A DNA stretch of 64,000 nucleotides from contig NZ_CP009287.1 of assembly GCF_000758705.1 (NCBI RefSeq), positions 4,526,001 to 4,590,000 of the forward strand, in the 5' to 3' direction. Shown here one piece after another: positions 25,529 through 33,994 of the stretch (its first letter is position 1; each line of letters opens with the position of its first letter). A model generated the notes under the pieces. It was not told the DNA's origin, searched no databases, and worked only from the letters and a program-made list of their open reading frames with translations. This stretch comes from Paenibacillus graminis. GTDB lineage: Bacteria; Bacillota; Bacilli; Paenibacillales; Paenibacillaceae. The position numbers were made by a program, and so were the translations under genes.

Positions 25529-26422
25529 CTATTTTCTTCCATTGTTGATTTCGTCCTGTTCATCCTGAAAATGATATAAATAAAAGTCTTCTAACGTAGG
25601 TGCTACTGATGTTATTTGTCCAGCAGGTTTTTGCTCAGACACAATCCTCAATTCAACCAGATTTCCTTCGTGCCTAAGATTGCTCACACAATATCGAGCG
25701 TTCCATTCTTCAGCTTCACGGACAGGAATATGGCACACCCATACAAACCCTTCCATTGTTGCCGTCAAATCTTCTACGGTACCATGCATTAATAATTCAC
25801 CTTGCTTCATCACGAGAATCTGATCAGCTATGTATTCTATATCCGAAACAATATGCGTTGAGAGGATAACGATCTTGTCTCTGGCCAAATCAGCGATGAG
25901 ATTGCGAAAACGCACTCTTTCCTTTGGATCAAGTCCCGACGTTGGCTCATCCAGAACCAGTATTTTGGGGTCATTAATCATGGCTTGTGCTATTCCAAGA
26001 CGTTGTTTCATCCCACCAGAAAATGTACGTATTTTCTTTCTAGATACATCTTCCAGGGCAACCGTCCGCAGAAGCTCTCGGGTTTTTCCTTTTGAAGCCG
26101 AAGGCGTTAATCCTTTCAGGGACCCGATATACCAAAGAAATTCCTCCGCACTGAAGTCGGGATAGTATCCGAAGTCCTGAGGCAGATAACCCAGAAGATC
26201 GCGATACCGCTCTCCCATTCGTCCAATGTCCTGACCATTCAACTGGATTGATCCTGAAGTAGGGTTTAAAATGCCACATATCATCCGCATTAGCGTCGTT
26301 TTTCCTGCTCCATTGGCGCCCAGCAAACCATACACACCACTAGTGAGTCGGAAGGATATTCCTTTAACTGCTCTTTTAGCAGAAAAATGTTTGTTTAATT
26401 GATTCAAGCTCAAATCCAGCAT
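25529..26422 (-). CDS. ABC transporter ATP-binding protein
   Basis: 297 residues. Walker A 'GLLGANGAGKTTLMRMI', Q-loop 'GYLPQDFGYYPDFSAEEFLWYI', signature 'RTFSGGMKQRLGIAQAMI', Walker B 'ILVLDEPTSGLDP', H-loop 'VILSTHIVSDI'. The C-terminal 80 residues are specific to this exporter group. AGGAGG lies just before the ATG, and the gene is 12 bases ahead of the first permease. It powers the paralogous permease pair. ATPases of this type serve in peptide-antibiotic export or self-protection, which here is inference. Confidence 0.92.
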   Translation of the reverse strand: MLDLSLNQLNKHFSAKRAVKGISFRLTSGVYGLLGANGAGKTTLMRMICGILNPTSGSIQLNGQDIGRMGERYRDLLGYLPQDFGYYPDFSAEEFLWYIGSLKGLTPSASKGKTRELLRTVALEDVSRKKIRTFSGGMKQRLGIAQAMINDPKILVLDEPTSGLDPKERVRFRNLIADLARDKIVILSTHIVSDIEYIADQILVMKQGELLMHGTVEDLTATMEGFVWVCHIPVREAEEWNARYCVSNLRHEGNLVELRIVSEQKPAGQITSVAPTLEDFYLYHFQDEQDEINNGRK

Positions 26423-26462
26423 CCTATCTCCTCCTCAGTTATTCCTTCCTAAATTCCAAAAC

Positions 26463-27239
26463 TCAGTTATATATTCGGTAAGCACTATCTAAACTGCAAC
26501 AAACTTTATTTACACCTCGTACCTCCTTAACCACACCTAAAGATGTGAGCATTAATAACACCAGCCATACTTCCAAAGAATCAAATAGCGTCTGCGCTGC
26601 AGAGATCTTTAACATGATCTGTATTAATAGAATTAGGCTGCAAAAAATAAAGCAGTAGTTGCCACAGTTAGAAGTTCGAATTTTATTAAGAATGCACAAG
26701 CAACCAAAACAAGTCACATTATAAGGGACCAGCAGAAAAAGCATCAACTTTACGAAATCCGCTTGTATCCAAAAATTCAATAATATCGCCAATATTGTAA
26801 GTCCTATAAGATCTGTTATGGCCAACAAACTCATCCTTACAAGCATTAGCTTTTGAAAAAGATGACGTGTACTAAGTTCAATCTCAAGCATATTTGAACT
26901 CATAGAACAAGTAAGGGTCTGGATACCCGTCATGACCAACAATGGTGCAGCGGTTGAAGCCAACATGATAAAATCAGAGCTTTCCTCTGACCCTAGGAGA
27001 AGGCTGTGTAATAACATACCCATTCCCAATACAATCAACAGTTGCATAGCCCACACTTTCCAACTGATGAAGCGAATTTGACTGATATAAAACTCCAAGA
27101 AAGTTGTTCTGCGATTCCCCAGTGTTTGGCGCAATTCTACAGTTGCAGAAGTAATTGTTCTATCCAAATGCTGCTGATCAATGGGAGACGAATGGAAGTT
27201 TTTCATTGAACCAAGGATGATTTCTTGTTTCTTGGGCAA
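26463..27239 (-). CDS. Multi-pass membrane protein overlapping the sigma-factor gene (possible anti-sigma)
   Basis: 258 residues, with about 60 soluble N-terminal residues and then roughly six hydrophobic segments (for example 'VWAMQLLIVLGMGMLLHSLL', 'FIMLASTAAPLLVMTG', 'LLAITDLIGLTILAILLNFW'). It is not a member of a family I can name and has no zinc-finger anti-sigma motif. TTG at 27239 is preceded at eight bases by AAAGGAG inside the sigma-factor gene, giving a 62-base overlap and translational coupling. That overlap, together with a soluble N-terminus plus membrane body, makes a role in holding the sigma factor plausible. It may instead be part of the transporter. Confidence 0.65.
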   Translation of the reverse strand: MPKKQEIILGSMKNFHSSPIDQQHLDRTITSATVELRQTLGNRRTTFLEFYISQIRFISWKVWAMQLLIVLGMGMLLHSLLLGSEESSDFIMLASTAAPLLVMTGIQTLTCSMSSNMLEIELSTRHLFQKLMLVRMSLLAITDLIGLTILAILLNFWIQADFVKLMLFLLVPYNVTCFGCLCILNKIRTSNCGNYCFIFCSLILLIQIMLKISAAQTLFDSLEVWLVLLMLTSLGVVKEVRGVNKVCCSLDSAYRIYN

Positions 27240-27777
27240 ACGAATCGCTCCTTTCTAAGTGACGTCTCAAGACCAATAATCCGCGTCTAACCCGGTATTG
27301 CACCACACATACATTTATCCCAGAAATCTGAGCAATATCTCGAAAGGTTAAATCCAGACAAAACCTCATAAAAATTGCTTCACGCTGCTCTTCAGGCAGC
27401 AATTGCAGCAGTTCACCTATCAATTGTTCTCTTTCTACTTGCTCTTCGACAGAGTTTCCTCGCTGCAATGCCGCTAGGTCTGAGGCTTCTTCAGCGTGCT
27501 CCCAAGGCAGTGGAGTCCATTTCCGTAAGTAGTCATTGCACAGGTGACGGGCAATGGTATACAAGTACGCACGACACTTCCCTGAATTTGTATATTTTTC
27601 AATATATCTGCAAAAACGCAAAAATGTCTCCTGAGTCAAATCCTTGGACTCTTCTTCACTTCTAACCCGATAGTAACAATACTTCTGAATTCCGCTATAA
27701 TGCCGTTCAATCAATGGAGTCAGGTATTTTGTTTCTCCTTCTTGTATACGTCGAATCCATTCCCGTTCATCCACCAC
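27178..27777 (-). CDS. ECF-type sigma-70 family RNA polymerase sigma factor
   Basis: 199 residues. Region 2: 'LIERHYSGIQKYCYYRVRSEEESKDLTQETFLRFCRYIEKY' with the 'DLTQETFLR' core-binding motif. Region 4: 'LLPEEQREAIFMRFCLDLTFRDIAQISGINVCVVQYRVRRGLLVLRRHL' helix-turn-helix. No region 1 or 3, as in ECF factors. GTG start at 27777 or 27774 behind GGGAGGAG. It heads the unit sigma, membrane protein, ATPase, permease, permease. It likely activates its own operon in response to a signal passed by the membrane protein; this is inference from the order. AT-rich. Confidence 0.92.
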   Translation of the reverse strand: MVDEREWIRRIQEGETKYLTPLIERHYSGIQKYCYYRVRSEEESKDLTQETFLRFCRYIEKYTNSGKCRAYLYTIARHLCNDYLRKWTPLPWEHAEEASDLAALQRGNSVEEQVEREQLIGELLQLLPEEQREAIFMRFCLDLTFRDIAQISGINVCVVQYRVRRGLLVLRRHLERSDSFAQETRNHPWFNEKLPFVSH

Positions 27778-27827
27778 GTCTCCTCCCTTCTATATGTATA
27801 ACAGTATTATGATGAAAAAAAGTGATT

Positions 27828-29672
27828 TTATATTGTGACTTTTTCGCGAAAATCACTATTATTTACATTATCGTAAGAATTCGCCTGCATTTGATATAGA
27901 CGAGCATAGACTCCTTTTAACTGAATTAATTCGTTGTGATTGCCGAATTCAATCATTTTTCCTGACTCTAGAACAATAATATTATCAACTTGGCGTGTAT
28001 TTACAAAACGATGGGTTACCATTATACATAATCTACTGCATCTCATTTCTTGGAATTTCATAAAAATCTCATGTTCAGCTATGACATCTAAAGATGCAGT
28101 AGGCTCATCCAAAATCAATACAGCAGAGGGCTTCATTAATGCACGGGTAATCGCCAATTTTTGCCATTGACCTAGGGATAAATCTACGCTTCCAGACCAT
28201 TCTTTTTTCAACTTAGTATCATATTGATTAGGAAGGTTGATGATAAAGTCATTTGCACCAGAACTGATTGCAGCGCTAATAATTCGATCAATATTATCAA
28301 TATTTTCCAAATTTCCTATTCCTATATTTGTTTTGACATCAAATGGATATTGGATGAAGTCTTGAAATACAGCTGTAACATTTTCAAACAAGCTTGAACG
28401 ATTAAACTCGTTAATGTTTATTCCATCAACAAGTATTTCCCCTTCTGTTGGCTGATATAAATTCAAAAGTAATTTAATGAATGTAGTTTTACCAGAACCA
28501 TTTAACCCAACAAGAGAATAAGCATGATTAGCTTCCAAAACAACATTAATGTCTTTTAAAGCGTAAATTTCTGTACCTGGATAACAAAATGAAACAGACT
28601 TAAATTCTATTCTTTGAAATGGAATTGGAAATTCTCTTTTATTGTCTTTTTTCTCTACTGGAGTATCTAATAGCTGAAAAATGCTCTGCATATATAAACA
28701 GTTCTCATAAGCCGAAGATAAAAGGGTTAATATATTCGAGACTGTATTCTTCAAGTTATCAATTGCTGTTACATACATTGTTAATGATCCAATCGTTAAT
28801 TTGCTATTTAAGCAAATAATAACAACCAGTATTTTAATAAAATACATAATAGCGTTATCAATCACATCGACCAATGACGTCTCAAATAAAAAACGCTTTC
28901 TTATTTTTTTATCTTCGTTTATGTACTTATCCATAATCTCAAGGATTATATTTGTTAGATATCGATCTGAACTAGATAATTTCAATTCTTTTATATAATG
29001 ATTAGTAATGAGAATGGTTTTTAAGTGTTTAACAAATCGATTCTGTTCAAACCTTTCATTGAACACAGCAAACCATTTATTGAGTATTCTAATACTAATG
29101 TAAAACATAGGAATCGAAGAAACTAAGCAAAGCAACACAATAGAAGTATCAAGAAAGATAAGAATTCCCACAATCCCAATGAAAGTGGTTATATTATTTA
29201 TAAAATTCACTGTCGTTTGTAGAATACTTATACTTCTGTTTAATGATTGGTCACTAGATTTTTGAATTTGATTGTATGTCTCCGAATTATCGAAATCTTT
29301 CATTTCTAATTCCATTGTTTTCTCAGAAATTTTTTCAGTTATTGTCTTATTCAAATTGGATGAAAAAACATTCTGTACAAAATTAGAAACTCTCCCCAAA
29401 ACAGAGCTAAACAATACTAAAGAGAAGTGAATGGACAACCAAAAAAACATCTTTTTAAAAGAAGTTGAAGGAACAGACAAAATTTCAGCTGCAGCATCAA
29501 TAAATTCTTTCCAGACCCACAACTTACCAGGTATTGTAAGGCCGATTGAGGTATCAACAAGAAGAATGAAAAGAAACGTTCCCCGACTAGTCTTCCAAAG
29601 TAAAATAATGGTTTTTAAAAAAACCAGAAGATTTTGTATAACACTTTTTAATTTTTGTATCAAGGCCATCAT
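27828..29672 (-). CDS. Peptide-type ABC exporter (fused membrane and ATPase domains) of the RiPP cluster
   Basis: 614 residues. The first 330 form a six-helix exporter domain ('LFILLVDTSIGLTI', 'ITTFIGIVGILIFLDTSIVLLCLVSSIPMFYI'). The rest is the ATPase: Walker A 'LVGLNGSGKTTFIKLLL', signature 'DLSLGQWQKLAITRALM' (LSLGQ), Walker B 'AVLILDEPTASLD', H-loop 'IMVTHRF'. There is no N-terminal C39 peptidase domain, so leader removal must come from another protein, plausibly the M16-type gene four bases upstream. It likely exports the modified cysteine-rich peptide. Last gene of the RiPP unit and distinctly AT-rich. Confidence 0.92.
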   Translation of the reverse strand: MMALIQKLKSVIQNLLVFLKTIILLWKTSRGTFLFILLVDTSIGLTIPGKLWVWKEFIDAAAEILSVPSTSFKKMFFWLSIHFSLVLFSSVLGRVSNFVQNVFSSNLNKTITEKISEKTMELEMKDFDNSETYNQIQKSSDQSLNRSISILQTTVNFINNITTFIGIVGILIFLDTSIVLLCLVSSIPMFYISIRILNKWFAVFNERFEQNRFVKHLKTILITNHYIKELKLSSSDRYLTNIILEIMDKYINEDKKIRKRFLFETSLVDVIDNAIMYFIKILVVIICLNSKLTIGSLTMYVTAIDNLKNTVSNILTLLSSAYENCLYMQSIFQLLDTPVEKKDNKREFPIPFQRIEFKSVSFCYPGTEIYALKDINVVLEANHAYSLVGLNGSGKTTFIKLLLNLYQPTEGEILVDGININEFNRSSLFENVTAVFQDFIQYPFDVKTNIGIGNLENIDNIDRIISAAISSGANDFIINLPNQYDTKLKKEWSGSVDLSLGQWQKLAITRALMKPSAVLILDEPTASLDVIAEHEIFMKFQEMRCSRLCIMVTHRFVNTRQVDNIIVLESGKMIEFGNHNELIQLKGVYARLYQMQANSYDNVNNSDFREKVTI

Positions 29673-29676
29673 TCCT

Positions 29677-30918
29677 TTAAGTCGAAATTACTATTTTTGC
29701 AGATTCTTCTAGAATCCAATTTCTATAGTTGAGAATGTCTCCAATACTTATTTCATCCATTATTTCCTCTATATCCCTATAGTGCTCTCTAGTAATATGA
29801 ATCGGCTCACCGTAAAAAAAGTGGGAGGATATATTCTGAAATAGTTGTTCTCTGCTTGATTTGTAGTACTCATTTAAAAATGGAATGATTCTTTTTTTCG
29901 ACTCAACTAAGACTCGTTCTGTCAAGTTAGCTTTTTTCAAGTGATTAACAATACCATTAGCCAAAAGAGTGATTTTATCATCAACAAAAGAGAATTCCAT
30001 GCTGAAAACAGCAAAGTAAAAATAATCACTTACATACTTATCCGAAACAGATAGATTATTTAAATAATTACAATATTCAGTTTTTTCTATATATTTTTCG
30101 ATACAATTTTTAGATATAATTTCAAATAACATTCTAGTCAACTTTCTTTTCAAATTCACTGAAATATATGGTTTATGAAAATATATTTCTACTGTTTTTA
30201 GCTTAAAAGGATGATTAAGTTGTAGTAAGGATAATTCATCGTTTTTATTTATTATATTTCGCGAAATCTTTTTAATTTGAAAATTGAAGTATTTATTTTT
30301 GGTGTTTCTTCTTTTTTCAGGTTTAATAATAGGAATAATATCTTGTGATAGAATATTAGTAAAAAATACAATCCCTATATTATCCATATTATAAAAATCT
30401 TTAATGTATGATATTACATCATTAAAATGCAGTTTTTTAATTTCGTCTTCACTCCCAACTGGAAGGTTCTGCACTTGATTATTTGTAATATATGTTATAA
30501 TTTCTCGTTGCCATTCCCACTGAGATTTTTTCGTCATACATTCATCAAGGATTTCTGTTTGAGACAATTTAAAAGTATCCTCAGTTACGATATCAGCATC
30601 CATAATAGTCCTCAAAAGTCGACTAAATATATAAATATTCTCTAGATGCGACTGAAAGGTAAACATCAAAACAGTTTGTCCGTAATTTGTATATCCAGTA
30701 GAACAAAATTTAATATTTTTATAGGTATGTTCGTAATTAGAAGAAATGTAATTCTCATAAGCTAAACATATGTGTTCTACTAAGTGCGCTACTCCATTTT
30801 TCCCGAGTGGCTCTTGTCCACAACCAGCTTGAACACATACAACTACCATAGTTTCTTCACAATCATCATTAACGATAAGTAATTTCCCATCACTAAAGCG
30901 AGATAATTGAGGATACAT
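29677..30918 (-). CDS. M16-family (insulinase-like) peptidase of the RiPP cluster
   Basis: 413 residues. The inverted zinc motif HxxEH is intact at His45-Leu-Val-Glu48-His49 ('GVAHLVEH'), and candidate third ligands Glu122 and Glu126 lie in 'LSQTEILDECMTK', 73-77 residues further on, the spacing normal for M16. The body ends after about one M16 repeat and a partial second, so it is a short, single-active-site form that probably dimerises. No signal peptide, so it acts in the cytosol. Between the precursor and the exporter its natural job is leader removal or peptide trimming. A terminator hairpin separates it from the precursor gene. Confidence 0.85.
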   Translation of the reverse strand: MYPQLSRFSDGKLLIVNDDCEETMVVVCVQAGCGQEPLGKNGVAHLVEHICLAYENYISSNYEHTYKNIKFCSTGYTNYGQTVLMFTFQSHLENIYIFSRLLRTIMDADIVTEDTFKLSQTEILDECMTKKSQWEWQREIITYITNNQVQNLPVGSEDEIKKLHFNDVISYIKDFYNMDNIGIVFFTNILSQDIIPIIKPEKRRNTKNKYFNFQIKKISRNIINKNDELSLLQLNHPFKLKTVEIYFHKPYISVNLKRKLTRMLFEIISKNCIEKYIEKTEYCNYLNNLSVSDKYVSDYFYFAVFSMEFSFVDDKITLLANGIVNHLKKANLTERVLVESKKRIIPFLNEYYKSSREQLFQNISSHFFYGEPIHITREHYRDIEEIMDEISIGDILNYRNWILEESAKIVIST

Positions 30919-30958
30919 TGTTCTCTCCTTATTAAGAATAGTTAACGTTTATTAAGCT

Positions 30959-30995
30959 AAAAGGTGAGCTAACATTTATGTTAGATCACCTTTTT
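30959..30995 (-). terminator. Hairpin terminator between precursor and protease genes
   Basis: On the minus strand AAAGGTGA-TCTAACA pairs with TGTTAGC-TCACCTTTT, ending in a T run. It is inside the apparent operon, so it probably cuts most transcripts after the precursor and lets a minority read into the protease and exporter. Confidence 0.8.
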
Positions 30996-31010
30996 GAAAT
31001 TTACCTATAA

Positions 31011-31226
31011 TTAAGATCCATCATGGGCTGTAGTGGTATTACCTTCATTGTTGCCTTTAATATTGCTGTTGCAACCGCAACCACAATCAGGTACTCCCCA
31101 CCACCAAGCGCTGTCTCCAGTATTATCATGTTGATTCGGGGTATCAACATTACAAATACAATTGCACTTATGAGCTGCTGTCACTGCGTCTCCTTGACTA
31201 CGGAATAATGGATTAATGACTTTCAT
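31011..31226 (-). CDS. Cysteine-rich RiPP precursor peptide with two CxCxC clusters
   Basis: 71 residues. A 20-residue leader 'MKVINPLFRSQGDAVTAAHK' has no cysteine. The core holds 'CNCIC' (Cys21, 23, 25) and 'CGCGC' (Cys48, 50, 52), separated by a polar stretch with 'WWWG' at 41-44, and a tail rich in Asn, Gly, Thr, Asp that offers acceptor residues for thioether links. A very strong AGGGGGTG site lies seven bases before the ATG. Its position, 64 bases after the radical SAM gene and before a peptidase and exporter, marks it as the substrate. It resembles the clostridial Cys-rich bacteriocin precursors (CLI_3235 type) paired with CcpM-like maturases; that family name is from memory and tentative. 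Sactipeptide- or ranthipeptide-type thioethers are inferred. Confidence 0.85.
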   Translation of the reverse strand: MKVINPLFRSQGDAVTAAHKCNCICNVDTPNQHDNTGDSAWWWGVPDCGCGCNSNIKGNNEGNTTTAHDGS

Positions 31227-31290
31227 TGTTGTTCACCCCCTTTCCACTTATCAATTTATATTAATCCTCGGGTTTGAGGAAAAATATCAT

Positions 31291-32838
31291 TTAGGTTATC
31301 ACAATATCTTTTAAAAATTCTAGTTTCTCAGGACAATTCTCAAGCATAGTGTGATAGAGTACTAAATCTTTGAGGTGCACTCTCCTACGAAAATCACATT
31401 TTCTATTCTTCTCGGAAGAATCAAATTGGGATTCAGTGTAATTGTGAGCATAACATACAGAACATAATCTAATAGCCCAACAATCCTGACATTGTTCTAT
31501 AGAACCGTTAGAATAATCTTCAACATAGTGCTTTTTCAGTGATGTAAAGTCAATTCCCTCCAAAATGTTCCCGATGGATGGTGAAAATCCAACACGCTCA
31601 CAAACATATAATTGACCGGAAGTATTGACGTAAAGTCTACGTGCCCCTGGTATACAACAACCATTGAATGGATAAAGATCTTGAGGTTTGTCAGTAAGAA
31701 ATCTCTTTTCTATACTAATTAAGGAACTCTCTATTCCTGTTGATGAAATATCATTAGTTTCATCCCTGATATAGGAACGGTTAAGGGCCCTTGATTCTAA
31801 CCAAGTCCAAAGAGGGTCTAATAGTACAGGATTTATTTGATTTTCATCTCTTTTAATACTGGCGTTTGGAAGACTGCCTTCTGCTACATAGCCAATATTA
31901 ATATTTGTGTTGGCTGGTAAGAATTCCAGACCTGAGAAGAAAGAGTTTATTTCATTTAATTTTTCATGTGAGTACGGTGGTGCAAACACTGCATTAATAG
32001 ACAGTGAATTTTCACTGAGAGAAAAAGAGTCGCTCAACAATTCCAAGCCACGGAAGGCTTTTGAAAAACTTCCCTCTCCATTACTGTATCTTCTATATTC
32101 ATTTTGAATATTTTCAGGTCCATCTAAACTGCACACAATCCCCAAACCCGGGACAGTTGCTAAGTAATTGGCAACTTCTTTGGTTACTAATGTTAAGTTT
32201 GTCGTTAGTGAAAAAGTGAGTTTCTTCCCTTTCAGGGTCTTTAAAGAATACTCAATCACCCACTTAAGTAGATCAAATTTCAAAAGAGGTTCCCCTCCAT
32301 AAAAAGTAACGGCTATTCTATCTTTTGAGTGCATAGCTGCATAATCGACCGCTGCTTTGGCAATTTCAAAACTCATATCACTACTATTAAAGTCTCTATT
32401 TAAATCGCACTCTTCATTATAAATACAATAGCCACAACGTAAATTGCAGCGCCCCGTTAGTTCTAGAATAATTTGGGATAGTTCATTATTTACTTGTTCT
32501 TCTAGTAGCTCATTATGACCTGGTGTGTAAAGTCGATAAGGTTTATGCGCTCTGAATAAATGTTCATTGAGTACAGTTTGACAAAAATCATTAATTGCTG
32601 ATATGGATATTTGCTCAATAGCCAATAAGCCTTCGGGAGTATTAACATTTACTAATTCAAATAAAGAATGCATAATTATTGAAGAATCCTTGTCCAGTTG
32701 CAACACTTTTCCTGTACCTGTATCGTAATAATATGTATTTGAAGCCGTTGTAAATAGTTTTCCTAGACGATGAATTCCATTATTTCTTTTTAATTCGAAT
32801 AAACGTTCAATTTCTTCATGGTGTATTAACGAACTCAT
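31291..32838 (-). CDS. Radical SAM/SPASM peptide maturase
   Basis: 515 residues. An N-terminal region of about 120 residues resembles a precursor-recognition domain. The radical SAM core has 'TGRCNLRCGYCIYNEEC' with CxxxCxxC for the S-adenosylmethionine-cleaving cluster, then 'AVTFYGGEPLLKF' (GGEP). The C-terminal SPASM domain has 'CCIPGARRLYVNTSGQLYVCERV' and 'CQDCWAIRLCSVC', plus a later Cys, enough for two auxiliary 4Fe-4S clusters. Such enzymes form thioether bonds from cysteine to a backbone or side-chain carbon. It is the first gene of the unit with precursor, M16 peptidase and exporter. Likely CcpM-like; substrate assignment comes from proximity. Confidence 0.93.
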   Translation of the reverse strand: MSSLIHHEEIERLFELKRNNGIHRLGKLFTTASNTYYYDTGTGKVLQLDKDSSIIMHSLFELVNVNTPEGLLAIEQISISAINDFCQTVLNEHLFRAHKPYRLYTPGHNELLEEQVNNELSQIILELTGRCNLRCGYCIYNEECDLNRDFNSSDMSFEIAKAAVDYAAMHSKDRIAVTFYGGEPLLKFDLLKWVIEYSLKTLKGKKLTFSLTTNLTLVTKEVANYLATVPGLGIVCSLDGPENIQNEYRRYSNGEGSFSKAFRGLELLSDSFSLSENSLSINAVFAPPYSHEKLNEINSFFSGLEFLPANTNINIGYVAEGSLPNASIKRDENQINPVLLDPLWTWLESRALNRSYIRDETNDISSTGIESSLISIEKRFLTDKPQDLYPFNGCCIPGARRLYVNTSGQLYVCERVGFSPSIGNILEGIDFTSLKKHYVEDYSNGSIEQCQDCWAIRLCSVCYAHNYTESQFDSSEKNRKCDFRRRVHLKDLVLYHTMLENCPEKLEFLKDIVIT

Positions 32839-33257
32839 GCTTTTTCCCCCTTATCCCTAAATAAATTTCTTAAACAAACTAACCTTCTTACCTTCTGTAC
32901 AAAAACTCCTTTTAAAAAAACAATAGAGGTATCTCTACGTAAATAAATCTCTGACTGGTATAAGCATTAGAGGTATTTTAAATTTTAATCATGGGATTTT
33001 TTTCACATAATGTCGTATGAATCCCACAACCACATCTATAATATACCATAAAAAAGATTTATTTGTTAAATTTAGGATGTATTAAGAAAATATAATGACG
33101 AACGACGACTTTCAAAAATTTATTACATATAATGTTAATAACATCATTTCCTTGATATATCTCCATTCAATGCGCTTCCATTTTTTTGTATTCACCAATT
33201 TTTTTCGATATAATAATACTTATATGGATCATAAAGGGATATATGGAGGTTGTTATA
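32839..33257. promoter_or_regulatory. Divergent control region of the RiPP operon and its regulator
   Basis: An AT-rich gap with two direct repeats, CAATAGAGGTAT (32921-32932) and CATTAGAGGTAT (32965-32976), 44 bases apart or about four helical turns, lying 80-140 bases upstream of the maturase start. A TGGGATT/AATCCCA inverted repeat sits at 32992-33026. These are candidates for LytTR-regulator sites, which often come as spaced direct repeats. No gene was found here. Confidence 0.5.
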
Positions 33258-33983
33258 ATGATGAACATAGCGATCTGTGATAATGATTATGATACTCATA
33301 TGATTTTCAAGGATTTTTTTTCGAGGTATTTAATAGAGTCAACAGTCACATGTTTCGTACAATATTTCCCATCTGGTGAGGAATTACTTCGATACTACAG
33401 CATCCCAGGTCATTATAGTTTCCATTTAGTCTTTCTTGATGTGGAGATGAGCGGAATCAATGGCATTGAGACTGCTTTAAGGATTAGAGCAATGCGAGAT
33501 TATAAGGTGCAGATTATTTTTATTTCAAATAATTCAGACCACATGCTAGAAAGTTTTTATGTACAACCGTATTATTATCAAATTAAACCTATTGTCTATA
33601 AAACATTTAAGTCGCTACTTGAAAGAGCCTTTGCTTTTATAAGTAATGTCATATGTCCAATAATAACTTTAAAAACAACCGATGGAGAACTAAGGATTAA
33701 ACCCCATCAAATTATATACTTGGAAAAAACAAGTAAGACTGAGATAGAAATATACACATTAGATAATGTTTTTTACTCAAGGCTCACTTTAAATCAAATT
33801 ATTGAAAGACTGGATACGAATTTTTGTCAAATACATAGATCAATCATTGTAAATACTAAATATGTACATAAATTCACTTATAGCACAGTAGTATTAATAA
33901 ATAAAAAAATTCTCCCCTTAGGACGTTCCTACAAAAAAAAATTTGACTTTCATGTCCGTCAGGATTTTAATTACACAATATAA
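33258..33983 (+). CDS. LytTR-family response regulator (AgrA-like)
   Basis: 241 residues. The receiver domain (1-125) reads 'MNIAICDNDYDTHMIF' with the acidic pair, 'FHLVFLDVEMSGINGIETAL' with the phosphorylated aspartate, and 'QIIFISNNSDHMLESF' plus 'YYYQIKP' with the conserved lysine. The C-terminal LytTR DNA-binding domain spans 'ELRIKPHQIIYLEKTSKTEIEIYT' to 'FCQIHRSIIVNTKYVHKF'. ATG 33258 has GGAGGT seven bases upstream; the longer frame from 33186 is not supported. It is divergent from the maturase operon. LytTR regulators commonly control bacteriocin and quorum loci. No sensor kinase gene is near it, which is odd. Confidence 0.9.
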   Translation: MMNIAICDNDYDTHMIFKDFFSRYLIESTVTCFVQYFPSGEELLRYYSIPGHYSFHLVFLDVEMSGINGIETALRIRAMRDYKVQIIFISNNSDHMLESFYVQPYYYQIKPIVYKTFKSLLERAFAFISNVICPIITLKTTDGELRIKPHQIIYLEKTSKTEIEIYTLDNVFYSRLTLNQIIERLDTNFCQIHRSIIVNTKYVHKFTYSTVVLINKKILPLGRSYKKKFDFHVRQDFNYTI

Positions 33984-33994
33984 GGGCTCAACCT

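Noticed and set aside
27828..28300. C39 leader peptidase domain in the exporter
   Set aside because: The protein begins directly with membrane helices; no Cys/His protease motif precedes them.
29677..30918. M16 peptidase as an inactive immunity protein
   Set aside because: The HxxEH and downstream glutamates are intact, so a catalytic role is more likely, though immunity cannot be excluded.
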